NCBI GenBank assembly: GCA_963555775.3
Contig: CAUVWY020000009.1
Coordinates: 1 to 64,000, forward strand
Source of the DNA: JAJEDW01 sp963555775
GTDB lineage: Bacteria > Acidobacteriota > Terriglobia > 20CM-2-55-15
Direction: 5' to 3'
DNA: 64,000 bases
The notes under the pieces: model-generated
Told to the model about the DNA's origin: nothing
Seen by the model: the letters and a program-made list of their open reading frames with translations, nothing else
Databases searched by the model: none
Part shown: positions 60,825 through 64,000 of the stretch, one piece after another
Layout: the number at the start of each line of letters is the position of its first letter
How positions within the stretch are numbered: the first letter of the stretch is position 1
Position numbers and translations under genes: made by a program

Positions 60825-62315
60825 CTACCTGTTCAGACTATAGAGACCCACCTCTGCGTTGCCCGTACCGCTGCATCCGCTCTCCCCGTATCGCAGGAAC
60901 TTCTGAATTCTCTGCCCGCTGTCCACTTCTCCGGTATAAATGTTTCCCGCGGAATCGACGGTGAGAGCGTGAAGCCAATGGAACTCACCGATCTGGCGGC
61001 CAGACCGGCCGATCCGATCCAACTCGTGCAGGTTTTCCCGGTTGATAACGTATAACGTGCCGTTTGCCAGGTCCCCGACGTAGAGGCAGGTCTGTCCCGG
61101 ATCGGTCGAAAGTGCGGCCGTGCCGGCGGTGCCGCTGACGGTATGCGGGGCGATGTAGATCTCCCCGACGAAGCCGCATAGGCCGGGTTCGGCGTTCGGG
61201 TTGCTGCAAGGCCCCCCCACCTCGTCGGCGTTGAAGATCTGAACGCGGTTGTTGCCGCGGTCACAGGCATACAACAGACCGTCCGCACTGACGGTTGCGC
61301 AGTGGAGCGGGCTCCGAAAGAACATCGGCTTCAAATTGCCCGCCAGGTAGTCTGCGGCCCACGGGCCGGCGTCGTAGGGGTCGATCTCGGTGCCCTCGGG
61401 ATCATCCACCGGGTTTTGTCCGTACGCGCCGAAATGACCCACATACTGACCTGTTTCGCCATCCATGATCAGAATCCGACGATTTCCGTAACCGTCGGCC
61501 ACGTAAAGGCGGTTTGACTCCGGGTCGACGCTCATGTCCGCCACCAGGTAGGGCTGCGGAGTCTGGTTCGGACCTCCGTCTATGTTTTCACTGTCGGGCG
61601 CCTCCATACCCGCAAATCCGATCTGGTAGACGAATTCTCCCTCGGCGGTGAACTTCAAGATGTGGGAATCATCTCCGTATGTGGCCGCCCACGGAAACTG
61701 ACCGGTGAAGTCCTGTCCGTTGCCGGAGATGTATACGAAGTTGTTGTGGTCCACGAAGATTCCGTGCTCGCGGGCTGGCCAGAAGCATCCGTCCTCTGCC
61801 CGGCAGTTCTCTTCGAGGAAACCGGGATCCGAGGGTCCGCCCCAGGCGTCAAGCAGATTTCCTTCCGTGTCGAACTTGAGTACGGAGGGTGCGGGGACAC
61901 AGCAACCGGCTCTCTGCTCGGCGAAAGGCCTCGGGTTGCCCAGCCCGTCCACCGGTACGCCGGCATCGTTCGTCCCGGCGACTCCCAGCCCGGCACTGGC
62001 GGTTGCGTCCAACGCCCGTGGCCGGTGATACACCCAGATGTTGTCATCCTGGTCGACCGCGATTCCGCCGACCTGGCTGATCCGCCAGTTGTTGGGCAGA
62101 GGCTTTGGCCAACCGGGATCAACGACGAAGCTGGGGGCCGAAGCATCCCCGGGCGCCCGGAGGGCGGAGCGTTCGGCGAGGCGCTCGATTGCGCCTGTCT
62201 GTGCCAGTAACCGAGCGGCTTCGCCCTGTTCGCTTTCGGCCGGCGGGCTGCCGCACCCGGACAGACCCAGTACGCCTACGAAACCTGAGAGAACGAAATA
62301 CTTTCTGATCGTCAT
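60825..62315 (-). CDS. NHL-type beta-propeller lipoprotein
   Basis: About 496 residues. ATG 62315 has GGGGGA upstream and leads to a lipobox (LGLSGCGS). Propeller blades are visible: VGGIAVDQDDNIWVYHRP, PSVLKFDTEGNLLDAWGG, GIFVDHNNFVYISGNG, HILKFTAEGEFVYQIGF, LYVADGYGNRRILIMDGETG, LYACDRGNNRVQIFNADE. Paired Cys (GCCVPAP, NCRAEDGCFW, GPCSN...GLCGF) suggest disulfides. It resembles the neighbouring NHL protein and amidating-lyase-like propellers. A surface-anchored binding or enzymatic role is possible. Confidence 0.78.
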   Translation of the reverse strand: MTIRKYFVLSGFVGVLGLSGCGSPPAESEQGEAARLLAQTGAIERLAERSALRAPGDASAPSFVVDPGWPKPLPNNWRISQVGGIAVDQDDNIWVYHRPRALDATASAGLGVAGTNDAGVPVDGLGNPRPFAEQRAGCCVPAPSVLKFDTEGNLLDAWGGPSDPGFLEENCRAEDGCFWPAREHGIFVDHNNFVYISGNGQDFTGQFPWAATYGDDSHILKFTAEGEFVYQIGFAGMEAPDSENIDGGPNQTPQPYLVADMSVDPESNRLYVADGYGNRRILIMDGETGQYVGHFGAYGQNPVDDPEGTEIDPYDAGPWAADYLAGNLKPMFFRSPLHCATVSADGLLYACDRGNNRVQIFNADEVGGPCSNPNAEPGLCGFVGEIYIAPHTVSGTAGTAALSTDPGQTCLYVGDLANGTLYVINRENLHELDRIGRSGRQIGEFHWLHALTVDSAGNIYTGEVDSGQRIQKFLRYGESGCSGTGNAEVGLYSLNR

Positions 62316-62563
62316 GAGTTTGTCCCCCGGGACACTCGCCGATGAGTTCCAGTGATTGTTTGTCGTGAAAAGCAAAGTAGGTTATTCCAAGGCTCCATTT
62401 CATCATTAACGGTTTCGACATTCAAGGAAGCATCCTCGGAATGATCCCGATGCAGATTCAGCGACCCTCCGGCGACGAAAATGGAGGTATGCTAGTCCCC
62501 TGACAGCCGGGGTATACCCAGCTTTCATATTGTTCGGACCATACAGATAGATCGGAGGATTCG

Positions 62564-63637
62564 ATGTTGCAAACAAGAGCACGCTGGCTTTTTGTCGTGG
62601 CCGCGGTGGTCGTCGCCTGGCCGATGGTAGTGCACGCGCAGAACCGAAACGCGCCCATGGCACGGTGGTGGGAACCTGCCAACGACCTCTCGAATCCCTG
62701 GGTGGGACAGTTGCTGCCCCTCCCGGACGGTCGGGAGTGGGGGTCCACGGCCGGGGCCGACGCCGACCCGACGAACGGTACCGTCTGGATTATCGATCGA
62801 TGCGGTTCCAACACCTGCGTGGGTTCGGATCTGGATCCGATCCTCCAGTACGATGCAGATGGCACGTTCCTGAAGGGCTTCGGCGGCGGGATGTTTGCGT
62901 TTCCACACGGCATCCACGTCGACATGGAAGGGAACGTCTGGGTGACCGACCCGCTGCCGCCGGATGGTCGAGGGGCCGGCGGAAATGTGGGTCAACAGGT
63001 CACGAAGTTCAGTCAGAACGGTGAAGTCCTTATGGAATTGGGGACGAAGACGGTGACAGGAAGGGGCACGAACACCTTCAGTTCGCCCTCCGATGTCGTT
63101 GTCGGCAGAAACGGCGACATCTTCGTGGCAGACGGACATGCGACGGGCACGAACGAGCGCATCGTGAAATTCGATCGGAACGGAAATTACATGATGGAGT
63201 GGGGGGCGCCTGGCTTTGGACCCTGCGGGACCAACCAGTTTTCGAGCCTTCACGCGCTGGAGCTCGACTCCCAGGGCAGGCTTTTCGTCGGAGACCGCGA
63301 CAACAACCGCATTCAGATCTTCGACCAGGACGGTAACTTCCTGGAATGCTGGCACCAGTTCGGGCGCCCGAGCGGGATCCACATCGACGGCAACGACACC
63401 ATATACGTGGCTGATTCCGAATCGAGTACCGAACTTCCTAACTATGGCGGCCCTCCGAGCCCGTACCCGCGCGGGATCCGGGTGGGAAACGCGAGGGACG
63501 GGTCCGTGACGTATTTCATCCCGGACCCGGACCCCTCAGGCGGCAGCAGCGCGGCTGAGGGGGTTGCCGCCACTGACGACGGCATCATCTTTGGCGCAGA
63601 AGTGGGCCCCCGCCAGGTAGTACGCTACGAGCGATAA
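62564..63637 (+). CDS. Secreted NHL/peptidylamidoglycolate-lyase-like propeller protein
   Basis: 357 residues. GGAGG precedes ATG 62564, and a signal peptide follows (LFVVAAVVVAWPMVVHAQ). Blades: LDPILQYDADGTFLKGFGGG, FPHGIHVDMEGNVWVTDPLP, FSSPSDVVVGRNGDIFVADG, RIVKFDRNGNYMMEWG, SLHALELDSQGRLFVGDRDN, NRIQIFDQDGNFLECWHQFG. The FPHGIHVD and LHALELD histidines correspond to metal ligands in peptidyl-alpha-hydroxyglycine lyase-like proteins. It is transcribed divergently from the preceding propeller gene across 248 bp. Confidence 0.8.
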   Translation: MLQTRARWLFVVAAVVVAWPMVVHAQNRNAPMARWWEPANDLSNPWVGQLLPLPDGREWGSTAGADADPTNGTVWIIDRCGSNTCVGSDLDPILQYDADGTFLKGFGGGMFAFPHGIHVDMEGNVWVTDPLPPDGRGAGGNVGQQVTKFSQNGEVLMELGTKTVTGRGTNTFSSPSDVVVGRNGDIFVADGHATGTNERIVKFDRNGNYMMEWGAPGFGPCGTNQFSSLHALELDSQGRLFVGDRDNNRIQIFDQDGNFLECWHQFGRPSGIHIDGNDTIYVADSESSTELPNYGGPPSPYPRGIRVGNARDGSVTYFIPDPDPSGGSSAAEGVAATDDGIIFGAEVGPRQVVRYER

Positions 63638-63740
63638 TAGCGTGACGAACCCCTGTGCGGGCCGGAAGGCCGTGCCCGCACCTCTTCCGAGGGGGTGTTC
63701 GTGCCGAAGAGAAAAGTGGCGCCCACGTTCTTCGCCCGAC

Positions 63741-63914
63741 CTCCCCACCCGGTGGCCGATCCTGAACGAGCGCGCCGAGCTGGTATTCACGTTCGCCGAC
63801 ATCTTCAACGACTCTGCCGTCGAGCAAGAGGTCGACGGACACGGCTTCACGGCGGTTTACCAGAATTTCCTGGAGACGCAGGTCGCGACCGTGGGCATAA
63901 GAATCCGGTTCTGA
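63741..63914 (+). pseudogene. TonB-dependent receptor, C-terminal remnant
   Basis: The frame ending 63914 encodes NERAELVFTFADIFNDSAVE, QEVDGHGFTAVYQNFLETQV, then ATVGIRIRF and a stop, the typical last strands of an outer-membrane receptor ending in Phe. Nothing of the barrel or plug is present upstream; the 5' boundary adjoins the end of the NHL gene. It indicates a diderm cell and an earlier deletion. Confidence 0.65.
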
Positions 63915-64000
63915 GGTTCCTGACTCGGGAGAGTTCGAACCCCTCCTCGCAGCCGATCCGGAACTGACAGGAAGGAGTCGCGGTCAGTCGAAAAGACAGG

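Noticed and set aside
1..64000. CRISPR arrays, rRNA operons, prophage structural genes
   Set aside because: Looked for regularly spaced direct repeats, rRNA-like stretches and capsid, portal or terminase motifs; none were seen.

Overview
GC-rich bacterial chromosome segment, probably from an Acidobacteriota-type organism. This placement is inference: it rests on the abundance of secreted esterases and beta-propeller proteins, DUF6152- and DUF6644-type proteins, and many toxin-antitoxin modules, and no rRNA or marker gene is present to confirm it. The window looks like an accessory, slowly decaying region. It holds at least four kinds of mobile element, several broken genes and many gene remnants.

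Layout. 1-6.6 kb (minus strand): a large secreted astacin metalloprotease running off the left edge, then two secreted beta-propeller proteins. 6.8-10.2 kb: an M20 amidohydrolase broken by a 130-bp MITE and an adjacent IS1380-family element. 10.5-12.9 kb: an SGNH hydrolase and CE15-type esterase pair. 13-14.2 kb: an NRAMP-like transporter with altered metal-site motifs. 14.7-19.6 kb (plus strand): two DUF6644-like membrane proteins, a secreted protein, a DUF6152-like protein, an FMN-binding protein and a NosR-like polyferredoxin, which together look like a cell-envelope electron-transfer module. 20.5-21.7 kb: a HigB-HigA-SecB toxin-antitoxin-chaperone module. 22-31.6 kb: gamma-glutamyltransferase, Cache protein, methyltransferase, a second HigBA-like pair, cupin, SLC13 transporter and threonine synthase.

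31.7-41.4 kb: an IS21 element inside a coiled-coil membrane protein gene, an ATPase plus companion pair, a methyltransferase, an ISNCY-type element with a TAGTTA duplication, and a VapBC-like pair. 41.6-46.5 kb: a membrane sulfatase, a NoeA-like methyltransferase and a small membrane protein, with a decayed tandem copy of the sulfatase tail. 46.7-52.9 kb: a secreted repeat protein, MsrA, a Phd/PIN pair, a HicAB-like pair clipped by MITE copy 2, an AT-rich island and a three-repeat membrane protein. 53.1-55.8 kb: a tannase-family gene broken by MITE copy 3 and a CE1-like esterase, with IS256-type remnants on both sides. 56.4-58.7 kb: a cyclophilin fused to a long C-terminal module and broken by one extra base. 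59.3-63.9 kb: a PQQ-type sugar dehydrogenase, two NHL propeller proteins and the tail of a TonB-dependent receptor.

Main observations: (1) a 130-bp MITE family whose precise excision, leaving one CTAG, restores two genes perfectly; (2) a complete TAC module with a palindromic operator; (3) a C-terminal module shared by a metalloprotease and a prolyl isomerase; (4) a conserved element of about 50 nt in two 5' leader regions; (5) dispersed palindromic GC-rich repeats. All family assignments come from reading the sequence; no database search was run.
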